From Nesterenkonia sp. Act20 (lineage in GTDB: Bacteria > Actinomycetota > Actinomycetes > Actinomycetales > Micrococcaceae), in the NCBI RefSeq assembly GCF_019173455.1, contig NZ_JADPQH010000001.1, forward strand, positions 124,001 through 188,000: DNA of 64,000 nt, written 5' to 3'. The notes under the pieces are model-generated. The model was not told where the DNA came from. It was given only the letters and a program-made list of their open reading frames with translations, and made no database searches. The first letter of the stretch is position 1. Each line of letters starts with the position of its first letter. A program made the position numbers and the translations under genes. Below, piece after piece: positions 17,001-25,123 of this stretch.

Positions 17001-19823
17001 GTGAGTCTTGTCCCCAAACGTGCAGGCGCCAAACAGGGCCTCACCAAGATGCAGGTTGCGGCGATTGCCCTGTTCGGCGTGGCGGCAGCCGGTGCTGTGG
17101 TGAGCGCGGCGCTGGACTGGTGGGTCGGGGCGATCCTCGGAGTCCTTCTTGTTGCGGCGGTCCTCCTCGTCGTCCAGATGTACGGGTTCAGCCAGTTGAC
17201 GCGCCGCATGCGCGCTCGCCTGGATCGGGTGGCGTCGACAAGTCAAGTGGAGAACCGTCCCCAAGAAGAGGCGGTTCCTGATCTCGTGGCCGACGACGTG
17301 CTCGCCCAGTGGGCGACGTCTCTGCGGACACGCCCCGGCCGGTTGAACTGGTTCATCATGCTCGCCCGTGAAACGCGCTCTCGAGGCGCCAGAGACGTGT
17401 TGGCGCTCTGCGCCACGCGGGGGAGGTGGCGGTATCGGGATCTCGTGATGATGGCGGACCAGACGCGCCTGCGGACAGAATCTCGGGAGGACCTGCAACA
17501 GTTCAAACAGCTGCTCTGGCGACCCGGCTATCTCGCACTGGCGCGGGTGCTCTATAGCCAACGATCCAGCGAATGGGACCTCCGCGACTGCCTGACGCTC
17601 TATCAGCTTGCCGAGAACATGTATGGCCTCGAGAGCTCCTTCGATGGCGTGGACCGCTCCTTCTACTCGGACCTGCTCACCTGGGACGGGCAGTACGCCC
17701 GTGCTGATGAGCTGCTGAACTACGCTGAGGAGAACGAGTGGCGGGCCGATTCCCAGCGTTTCCTGCAGCTCAACGCGGTGAACCCGAATGTGACCGGCAT
17801 CGCCTATAAGCGTCAGGAATGGCTGACTCGGCTCAATGACCGGCTGGCCGAAAGCGGGCTCGCACCTTTGGAGTTCCCCGCGGACGAAGCCCCGTCCTTC
17901 TACAATATCTCCACATCGGCTCAGCCCGTCCGGCAGGAGGGGCTGCCACTGGTCTCCATCATCATGCCGATCTACGAACCAGACGAAGCGACCGACGTCG
18001 CCATTCAGTCTCTGCTGAATCAGACCTGGGTCAACATCGAGATCCTGATCGTGGACGATGCTTCTCCCACCCAGTTCAAGGACGGGACGCCCACGCCGTA
18101 TCGGGAACAGCTCCGTGGCTGGGCCGCCCGAGACTCACGCATTCGTCTGACGCTCTGTGAAGAGAACCGCGGCGCATACCCGGTGCGAAACGATGCCTTT
18201 GCGGCCGCAGTCGGCGAGTACGTCACAGTCGCGGATAAGGATGACTGGCATCATCCGCAGAAGATCGAACGCCAGGCACGCGAGCTGATGGCCAACCCCG
18301 AGAAGAACGCCAACATCGTGAACTGGGTGAGAGTAGATGAGGATCTCAAGTTCCTCGTCCGGTGGGGGCCCGACCGGGTGGTCCACCCGAGTTTCGCCTC
18401 CATCATGTACCGACGTGAAGAGATCCAGAAGACCCTCGGATACTGGGACGCCGTTCGGAAGTCCGCGGACGGGGAGTATCGGACTCGCTATGAGATCACC
18501 TATGGGGAGAAGCTGGTGGCCCAGGAAATGGTCCCGCTCGCTTTCTCGCTCCTCGGCGAGGGAAACCTGACCAGCACTGACTTCGGGCTGGGGTATCGCC
18601 ATCCTGACCGGGAGATCTACCAGGATGCGTATACGGCGTGGCACCGAGGTGTGCGTGCGGGGAACTCTGCCTTTCTGCCCAAGGACATCGAAGACAGGAG
18701 ATGGGTCGGCCCGCCGTCGTTCCTGCCTGATCGCGACAACACTCAGGTGCCCCACTATGACGTGATCTACGTCTCTGAGTTCGGTCTCTGGGGCGGCAAT
18801 TCCATCACGCTGCTCCAAGAGATCAGGACTGCCCTCGCCGCCGGGCTGCGCGTGGGCATCGTGCCCCTCCAGAACGGACTGGTGCCGGGAGCCGCGCGAC
18901 GTCGGATGGTGCCGGAGCTTCGCAGCCTCTTCCTCGAAGGACGGGTCGATCGACTTCATCTGCAGAGAAGAGTGACGACCGACCTCCTGGTCATTCACTG
19001 GCCCGCCGTCATGCAGCTGCTCCCCAGCGAACCGTCCGCCATCCGCGCAAGCACCCTGGTGACCGTGGCGAACGAGGTTCCCTCGGTGCTCAGCAATGTC
19101 TACAACGGGTATGACGTGCACGATGTCTCGGAGAACTGCTTCCAGACCTTCGGTGTCCGGCCGTACTGGGCTGCACAGAGCGAGATCATGCGTGAACAGC
19201 TCAAGAGGGTGATCCCCGCCAGCACTCTTGTGGACGGGGTGTGGTCCGGCATCTCCCTCGCCGTCGAACCACCGCTCACCAAGGCATTCACGGAGAACCA
19301 TCTTCCGGTGGTGGGACGCCCGTGGGACGAAGAGGAACTGAACTGGCCGGCTGACCCGGCGGAGCGAGAGCTGGTCTTCCCGAAGGACGGCTCGTTGGCG
19401 ATCGCGATACGCGCGAACTCCACTGCGCTGCAGCGCCACGGCATACTGGCCCAGGATGAGGTGCCCGAGGGCTGGACGGTCGAGGGCTTCTCCCTGACGA
19501 GCTTCCAGGAGTATCTGGACAGCCTCGACTTCCTCGCCGTGTATCCGAGTGCGCAGTGGGACAAGTCCATAGAACCCAGCGTCGTGGAGGCGCTGAGCAG
19601 GGGAGTGGTCTGTATCGCGTCTCCTCACCTCGAGCCCGTCTACGGCGACGCATTGGTGTACGCGAAGCCCGTCGACTTCCAGGAGACGGTCCAGCTTCAC
19701 TGCACAGAGGAGCGCTACAACGTCCAGCGCGAGCGGGGCTTCGCCTTCCTGAAGTCCGCCCGCATGTCGAGCCGACACGTCGACATGCTCAGGACCTCAG
19801 GTGTCGGTGCGCTCCGGGGCTGA
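17001..19823 (+). CDS. Two-domain membrane-anchored glycosyltransferase (GT2 plus GT4-like)
   Basis: A 940-residue protein. Two N-terminal membrane spans (about 17-38 and 43-62) are followed by a helical region of roughly 240 residues, then a GT-A domain of family GT2 from about 317 (PLVSIIMPIY, ILIVDDASPT, metal site region VADKDDW near 412). The C-terminal 350 residues form a second, GT-B-like domain: the stretch AVYPSAQWDKSIEPSVVEAL near 850 with the following RGVVCIASPH is the donor-binding motif of GT4 enzymes. One protein may thus add two sugars in turn at the membrane. Donor and acceptor are unknown. It faces the five-gene minus-strand cassette and is probably part of the same polymer pathway. 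Confidence 0.8.
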   Translation: MSLVPKRAGAKQGLTKMQVAAIALFGVAAAGAVVSAALDWWVGAILGVLLVAAVLLVVQMYGFSQLTRRMRARLDRVASTSQVENRPQEEAVPDLVADDVLAQWATSLRTRPGRLNWFIMLARETRSRGARDVLALCATRGRWRYRDLVMMADQTRLRTESREDLQQFKQLLWRPGYLALARVLYSQRSSEWDLRDCLTLYQLAENMYGLESSFDGVDRSFYSDLLTWDGQYARADELLNYAEENEWRADSQRFLQLNAVNPNVTGIAYKRQEWLTRLNDRLAESGLAPLEFPADEAPSFYNISTSAQPVRQEGLPLVSIIMPIYEPDEATDVAIQSLLNQTWVNIEILIVDDASPTQFKDGTPTPYREQLRGWAARDSRIRLTLCEENRGAYPVRNDAFAAAVGEYVTVADKDDWHHPQKIERQARELMANPEKNANIVNWVRVDEDLKFLVRWGPDRVVHPSFASIMYRREEIQKTLGYWDAVRKSADGEYRTRYEITYGEKLVAQEMVPLAFSLLGEGNLTSTDFGLGYRHPDREIYQDAYTAWHRGVRAGNSAFLPKDIEDRRWVGPPSFLPDRDNTQVPHYDVIYVSEFGLWGGNSITLLQEIRTALAAGLRVGIVPLQNGLVPGAARRRMVPELRSLFLEGRVDRLHLQRRVTTDLLVIHWPAVMQLLPSEPSAIRASTLVTVANEVPSVLSNVYNGYDVHDVSENCFQTFGVRPYWAAQSEIMREQLKRVIPASTLVDGVWSGISLAVEPPLTKAFTENHLPVVGRPWDEEELNWPADPAERELVFPKDGSLAIAIRANSTALQRHGILAQDEVPEGWTVEGFSLTSFQEYLDSLDFLAVYPSAQWDKSIEPSVVEALSRGVVCIASPHLEPVYGDALVYAKPVDFQETVQLHCTEERYNVQRERGFAFLKSARMSSRHVDMLRTSGVGALRG

Positions 19824-19864
19824 ACCACCGAGGAGGCTGCCCCGTCGCCAGGGAGACCTGCGGA

Positions 19865-21148
19865 TCAAGATCGGGCGAACCGCGTCCTGAGGGCGCGCAG
19901 CGCCGATCTGACTCCTCCGGTCCTCCGGACCACGTGTGATCGACCGGGGAAAGCGGCCTCCAACGCATCGAGATCTGTGGCGAGCTCTGGGAGCAGCGCA
20001 TGCCGCGCGACCAGCGCCAGATCCAGATCTGGCAGCTCATCGACGGTGATCTCGACCCGAGCCGGACTCGGGCCTCGAAGCGTCGAGAAGAAATCGTTGA
20101 ACTTGAAGTCTCCTCCACCGAGCTCGGCGTCGGTGATGTTCAACCAGACCCAGGGCACACCGTAGGCCTGGGCCACGATGAGCCCGTGAAGCGATGTCGA
20201 CACGCACACACGTGCATTGGCGATCCCATCCACGACGAGGGTCAGATCATCGCGCACGTCGATGATGTCGAACGTCCCGGGGTCAACCCTCTTGAAGTGC
20301 GGGCGGTGCGACATGTGCGGAACGAAGGCGATCTTGGGTTCCGCGTGGGCGCTGGGCCGGGGAGTGTAGTGGCGGGCAAGGAGCAGGGCGGGGTCTCCGA
20401 GGACTTCAGGGACCTCCCAGCCGAGCTTCTCCCGGAGATCGTTGCGGGTCAGATGTCCACGCACCGCGTGCACGCGGATTCCAGTCAGTCGCCGCAGCGG
20501 TGACTTCGCGGAGAGCGGCCGCATCAGGCCTGCTCCCCAGATGTCCATCTCCGGGCGATTGATCATGTGGATGATCGACCCGACCAATGCGATGGCGCGG
20601 CCCTGTGAGGGCACCGGGTTGTCTTTCGTCGGCCGGACGTTGACCACCTCGCGGCTGGAGAGCACGGCGGCCAGCCATGGTCCGACGGCGTCACCGAAGT
20701 TCGCTTTCCGGTCCCACCAGAATCCATGCAGCGGAGGCTCCTGATCGGACGGATCGCCGCGTTCCACCCGCTCTGCGGTGGCAACTTTCGTCTGGATGCG
20801 TCTGGCCCATTGCTGCAGCACACTCAGCGCTGAACTGCTGCGTCCGCTCAGCCGGACTGCGGAGTTCAGCACGTGATGTTCGTGTGGAGTGGCTTCGAGC
20901 AGCGCATCCCTCACCAGTGCATTGCGGAGGATGCGTCGGAGATTCTCAGATTCTCCCCGCGCCGTGAGCAGGCCGCGGTCTTCGCCGGTGCTGCGCAGCA
21001 CCATGCTGACCACCCCGAACGGCGTCGGCACGTCCCAGGTCAGCGTGGACAGCTCGGGGTCCAGCCTGACCTGGATCTGCTGGGAACGCACCCACGAATC
21101 GGCGCTGGAGGCTTCGTAGAGCGGGGAGAGAACAGTGCGGGAGGACAT
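19865..21148 (-). CDS. Polysaccharide pyruvyltransferase-like protein
   Basis: A 427-residue protein. The C-terminal 280 residues carry the features of the polysaccharide pyruvyltransferase family (CsaB, WcaK): NFGDAVGPWLA, IHMINRPEMDIWGAG, an AVRGHLTR segment, LGDPALLL, and TSLHGLIVAQAYGVPWVW. These enzymes add ketal-linked pyruvate from phosphoenolpyruvate to a sugar, which gives negative charge or an anchor for SLH proteins. The N-terminal 130 residues are not recognised. It is the last gene of the minus-strand cassette, 33 bases after its neighbour. Some family members have other donors, so the reaction is likely rather than certain. Confidence 0.75.
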   Translation of the reverse strand: MSSRTVLSPLYEASSADSWVRSQQIQVRLDPELSTLTWDVPTPFGVVSMVLRSTGEDRGLLTARGESENLRRILRNALVRDALLEATPHEHHVLNSAVRLSGRSSSALSVLQQWARRIQTKVATAERVERGDPSDQEPPLHGFWWDRKANFGDAVGPWLAAVLSSREVVNVRPTKDNPVPSQGRAIALVGSIIHMINRPEMDIWGAGLMRPLSAKSPLRRLTGIRVHAVRGHLTRNDLREKLGWEVPEVLGDPALLLARHYTPRPSAHAEPKIAFVPHMSHRPHFKRVDPGTFDIIDVRDDLTLVVDGIANARVCVSTSLHGLIVAQAYGVPWVWLNITDAELGGGDFKFNDFFSTLRGPSPARVEITVDELPDLDLALVARHALLPELATDLDALEAAFPGRSHVVRRTGGVRSALRALRTRFARS

Positions 21149-21181
21149 GTTGTGTGAAGACCTTCTTCGGTTCAGGAGGAC

Positions 21182-22435
21182 TCAGACCAGGGAATAGGAG
21201 CGCAGAGATCTGAGCCGGACCGGTTCGGGTGAGGTGAAGCGGACGCTGATGACCGAGCAGCCGGGCGGTGTCTCGAGCACGAAGGCCCCGTGCCCTGCAT
21301 CCCCGTCGAAGGCCACCGGTCCACGGTAGAGCCCATCCCCGACGCTGCGCAGTCCGGCTGCGACCATAAACGTCTTCAGGCGAGCTTCCGTGACATCAAC
21401 GCTGCGACTCACAGAGACATCCACGTCCACCGCGGGTGAGCCCTGCGAGGCCCCATCGAGCTGCGCCAGGAGCATCTGGGACCTGTCCGACCCGATGGCC
21501 ACCGTGACGCCCGAGGACGAATCCAGAGGGGTTGTCGTGTCGATGTTCAGAGGTTCGGCCGCTGCGGCGATGTCTCTCCGGATCCGACGGTTGACGAAGG
21601 GGAAGTACTCCTGAAGAAGGTCGGAGGAAACCCGGTCCTTCTTCACAGCAGAAGGGATCAGAGACCCGAAGAAGGGCTCCTCGCCCTCCCCGAGAGTGCT
21701 GTCCTGGCTCTTGTGGCGCGCTTGGAAGAACCCGGGCTCGCGGGAGTCCAGCACGGTCGGATACGCCGTGTCGAGCTTCATATGGCCCTTCGCGGGCGCG
21801 CGCGTCTGAAGTCCCCGGATTTCCCCATCAGGTGTCTTCTGGTGAATGGAGAGAAGGCCTGCGGCAGCCTTGGGAAAGTACCGGCGCCACGGCAGGATGT
21901 ATTCCGACTGTGTCCGGATCGCGGTCAGTGATTCCGGAAAGGAGATCCGCCACCCTACGTGTTCTTCGGCCACATATGGATTCATCCGGTGAAAGAAGTT
22001 GATCGGCAGCACGTCGTCATCATCGAGGCGGTAGATCCCGAAGACTCCGTCCTCAGGAAGCCGTCCTCGCAGCACCTGGTTCAGGACCTTCTTATTCGGC
22101 GCGCTGGGTGCCACCATCCCCGGTGCCTCGTTCAGGTGCAGGAAGGGGTGTTCTTCGGCCGCACTGCGCAGCCTGTCCTGGTACTTCTGGGGCAGCGAGG
22201 AGGAGAAGTGCACGATATGCACGAGGTCACATGCGTCGGCGGAGGCGGCGAGCTGAGGGAGACTCTCCTCGACGAAGATCTCCGTCCGCGGATCCAGCCT
22301 CTCGTCATCGTAGAGCCATGCGGTGTACTCATCCTCGGAGAAGAGTCGACCGTCGCCCCGGCGGGTGGCCTTGAAGCTGCCGGAGTTGTACTGGTGCACG
22401 CTGAAACGTGTGTGCCCGATGAAAAGTCTGCGCAT
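21182..22435 (-). CDS. Rhamnosyltransferase-like glycosyltransferase, paralogue 1
   Basis: A 417-residue protein that opens with LFIGHTRFSVHQ. An acidic DxD-type motif RLDDDDVL is at 136-143, followed by HVGWRISFPESLTAI. This pattern resembles the putative rhamnosyltransferase family (Pfam Rhamno_transf), a GT-A fold group seen in surface-polysaccharide clusters. The C-terminal 120 residues look like an all-beta domain of unknown role. A close paralogue lies at 25124-26500 in the same operon. Cytoplasmic, no signal peptide. The sugar donor is not established. Confidence 0.65.
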   Translation of the reverse strand: MRRLFIGHTRFSVHQYNSGSFKATRRGDGRLFSEDEYTAWLYDDERLDPRTEIFVEESLPQLAASADACDLVHIVHFSSSLPQKYQDRLRSAAEEHPFLHLNEAPGMVAPSAPNKKVLNQVLRGRLPEDGVFGIYRLDDDDVLPINFFHRMNPYVAEEHVGWRISFPESLTAIRTQSEYILPWRRYFPKAAAGLLSIHQKTPDGEIRGLQTRAPAKGHMKLDTAYPTVLDSREPGFFQARHKSQDSTLGEGEEPFFGSLIPSAVKKDRVSSDLLQEYFPFVNRRIRRDIAAAAEPLNIDTTTPLDSSSGVTVAIGSDRSQMLLAQLDGASQGSPAVDVDVSVSRSVDVTEARLKTFMVAAGLRSVGDGLYRGPVAFDGDAGHGAFVLETPPGCSVISVRFTSPEPVRLRSLRSYSLV

Positions 22436-22462
22436 GGAATCTTCCTGTTGCTGGCTTCCTGG

Positions 22463-24040
22463 TCAGCTGCCGAGTCGATGACGCAGCTGGGCCTGGTAGA
22501 GATTTGATGGCACCGGCGGCACACCCAGATCTTCGATCATGGTGTGCAGCTCACCGGTGAACTCGGGCTTCTGCTGAGACGGTTTGGTCGTGCCCTGTAT
22601 CCCGACCATCGCGCTGTACGGGGCGTGCTCCTCGAGCCGGATCCCGTAGGACCGCCCATTGGTGACTCTGATGTTCCAATGACAGAACCGTGCTCCCCAG
22701 TGGGGTCCGGCGTTCCTGGCCCCACCGACGACTCCCTTGTTCCTGATCGTGATGTCGGTCCGCACGTTCTCAAAGGGAAAGCGTCGGTGCGAGTCGAATG
22801 TTCCCTCCATCTGACCATCGGACCAGACATTGCCGGAGGAGTAGCCCTCGATGTTCAGGCCGTGGGTGAGGGAATCGGCGGGAAGCTCAGTCGTGGGTGC
22901 AGAGATGAGGAAGCGCTGCACAAGGTTGTCGTGGGACTGCTCCCGGCAGATGAAGGGGTGGTGTCTGGCGCGTCCCTCCACCGTGACGTCTGTGAGAGTG
23001 ATTCCTTTGCCGCCCGTGATACCGAACCCGTTGTCACTGTCCTGCACCGTCACATTGCGGGCCCAGCAGTTCAGGGCTGCCTGGAAGTGGGGTCCGTTGT
23101 AGCCGTGGTCCTGATTGTGGGGACGGGGCTCGACATGAGCCATCTCGATGCGCAGATCCTCGATCCCCGACTCCTCGATGCGCGCGCCGAGGGTCTCGAA
23201 GCGAGGGTTCCACTTCTGACGCAGCTCAAGTCGGGTGGGCTGCGCCAGGACGACACTGCCCGCCTCGACCGAGGCGATCTCCACAGGCCAGCGGAACGTC
23301 CGGTAGTTGGGCTGTTTGTGCAGGGAGGAGTCTTCCACACCCCAGCCATAGCTCTCGGGCGGCAGGTCGCCGCTCATGTGTCGGAGCAGCGAGCTGTCGG
23401 CGATGTTGTCCAAGACCAGCAGAACGTGGTCTCCCGCGGTGAAGCGCTGAGTGTCGACGACCGGTATCCGGGTCCTCCCGCGCGGGACCACACCCCTCAC
23501 GGCAGAGAGCTCCTCGTTGTCGAACCAGCCCTCGTTCTTGCCCCAGCCCCATTGCGCCTCCTCGAGTCGACTCAACAACGGCTGGGGTATGAACCAGACG
23601 AGCCCGCCGGTCCACGACCACTCACCCTTCTGGGGCATCCGGTAGGCCGTCTCGAGCGGCTCTCGGAAGAACAGGGTGGTCTCATCCTGGCCTGATCCGC
23701 GGATCACCACGCCCGAGTGATGAATCCAGAGGACCTCCGTGAGGAGATAGCGCCCAGCGGGAACGAGGACGACACCTCCTCCGTTAGCACCTGCCGCCTC
23801 GATCGCGGCGTTTACCGCCGCGGTGTCGTCGTGCTGCCCGTCCCCCTTGGCCCCGTAGTCACACACATCGAACACAGGACCGTCCGGGCGGGGGATGGCA
23901 CGCTCACCGCGGTGGTATCCGGCGTAGGAGATGTTCGGAATCTGCGGGTGGTTCTCCGGCGTCTTGAGATACTGGTCCCAGGCCGAGGCGCCCTCGGAGT
24001 CACCTTTCAGCCGATTCATCATCGAGGCAAAGAACTTCAT
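22463..24040 (-). CDS. Right-handed beta-helix protein, pectate-lyase-3 fold
   Basis: A 525-residue protein. Residues about 57-130 have the typical opening of the Pectate_lyase_3 family (DVCDYGAKGDGQHDDTAAV, then GGGVVLVPAGRYLL and GVVIRGSG), followed by repeated beta-helix coils. The family includes polysaccharide lyases, epimerases and phage tailspike depolymerases. No signal peptide is visible (the start is MKFFASMMNRLKGD), which is unusual for an enzyme meant to act on an exported polymer. It may epimerise or trim the chain in the cytosol, or leave the cell by an unknown route. It lies 7 bases after an ATP-grasp gene inside the five-gene cassette. Confidence 0.7.
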   Translation of the reverse strand: MKFFASMMNRLKGDSEGASAWDQYLKTPENHPQIPNISYAGYHRGERAIPRPDGPVFDVCDYGAKGDGQHDDTAAVNAAIEAAGANGGGVVLVPAGRYLLTEVLWIHHSGVVIRGSGQDETTLFFREPLETAYRMPQKGEWSWTGGLVWFIPQPLLSRLEEAQWGWGKNEGWFDNEELSAVRGVVPRGRTRIPVVDTQRFTAGDHVLLVLDNIADSSLLRHMSGDLPPESYGWGVEDSSLHKQPNYRTFRWPVEIASVEAGSVVLAQPTRLELRQKWNPRFETLGARIEESGIEDLRIEMAHVEPRPHNQDHGYNGPHFQAALNCWARNVTVQDSDNGFGITGGKGITLTDVTVEGRARHHPFICREQSHDNLVQRFLISAPTTELPADSLTHGLNIEGYSSGNVWSDGQMEGTFDSHRRFPFENVRTDITIRNKGVVGGARNAGPHWGARFCHWNIRVTNGRSYGIRLEEHAPYSAMVGIQGTTKPSQQKPEFTGELHTMIEDLGVPPVPSNLYQAQLRHRLGS

Positions 24041-24047
24041 GGGCAGC

Positions 24048-25085
24048 TCATCCTCGCGAGTTCTCGTGCATCTTTTTGATCAGCGCATCAGCCACCTGCC
24101 GCCGTGCACCGATCCATGGATAGTGGTGCACCGCGAATCCGGCCTGGACGTCTACGTGAAGCAGATGCGCGCCGTCGGCAGTGCTCAGGTCGGGAAGAAG
24201 CAGATCGACACCGGCTGCCTTGCACCCTGGAATGGCCCAGGTCGCGGCCACGGCGAGTTCTCTGACGGAGGGTCCGAGCCGATCTGTGACATCCACCGTC
24301 ACCCCACCGCTGCGCATATTGATCCCATGCGAAAGCTGGTAGACACGGCCGCGCTCACTGCGATCGTCCAGCGCCAGACCCGAGGCCTGCGCGTAGGAGA
24401 CCGCGTCGTAGTCGAATTTGCCGAAGAGGGGATGGGCCTCGCGCAGCCCAGATACTTCCTCGACATGCTCCCGCAGCGTTCTCTCGCCGTCACCGATGCA
24501 GAAGAGAGGGACGCGGGCTGTCGCCGCTATGACGTCCTCGCCCACGACGAACGCACGCACGTCGAGGCCCGGAACCTGCTCCTCCACCAGGAGACGGGGG
24601 TCGGCCTGAGCGTCCGTTCGTCGCGCCGACGTGGCGTTGATCCACGCGGCGCGAAAATCCGCCTCGCTGCGTATCTCCGTGGTGGTGCCGGTTCCCTGTG
24701 CGGAGGAGGCGGGTTTCACGACTGCCTCAGACTTCATTGCGCGGAAATGCGCGAGTCCACCCTCGAGCTCATCTTCCCGAAAGGAAGCCCCCGCAGGCAC
24801 AGGAAGACCATCGAGCTGAAGGTATTGCCGGGCGAGCGGAAGTGACGTGGAGGCCCTGAGGGCTTCGTCGCTGGGAAGGCTCGTCAGATGCACAGCGAAC
24901 CCGCCGATGACCCGGCGTCCGCCGGTGATGACGTAGTGGTTGTTCCGCACCTTGATCAGCCGGAACTTATTGCGACGGGCAGCTCCGCTGAGGAGCGCCG
25001 ACGGCGAGTCTGCTCGTCTCCCCCCGAATTCCACGGGGACGCCGCGGCCGGAGGCGAGCAGAAAATCGGTCACGTACCGATTCAT
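24048..25085 (-). CDS. ATP-grasp ligase resembling cyanophycin synthetase
   Basis: A 345-residue ATP-grasp enzyme. AVVKPASSAQGTGTTTEI is the nucleotide-binding start, then LLVEEQVPGLDVRAFVV and CIGDGERTLREHVEEV, and near the end HGINMRSGGVTVDVTDRL with AAGVDLLLPDL. These blocks are those of the ATP-grasp domain of cyanophycin synthetases and related YheC/D-like ligases, which form amide bonds to amino acids. The Mur-like second half of cyanophycin synthetase is missing. ATG 25085 follows an AGAGGA site; the longer open frame overlaps the upstream gene and is rejected. In a glycan cassette it may attach an amino acid to a uronic acid; this is inference. Confidence 0.7.
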   Translation of the reverse strand: MNRYVTDFLLASGRGVPVEFGGRRADSPSALLSGAARRNKFRLIKVRNNHYVITGGRRVIGGFAVHLTSLPSDEALRASTSLPLARQYLQLDGLPVPAGASFREDELEGGLAHFRAMKSEAVVKPASSAQGTGTTTEIRSEADFRAAWINATSARRTDAQADPRLLVEEQVPGLDVRAFVVGEDVIAATARVPLFCIGDGERTLREHVEEVSGLREAHPLFGKFDYDAVSYAQASGLALDDRSERGRVYQLSHGINMRSGGVTVDVTDRLGPSVRELAVAATWAIPGCKAAGVDLLLPDLSTADGAHLLHVDVQAGFAVHHYPWIGARRQVADALIKKMHENSRG

Positions 25086-25123
25086 CGAAGCCCCGGTCCT
25101 CTCGCCTGTGATCTGGGCACCCG

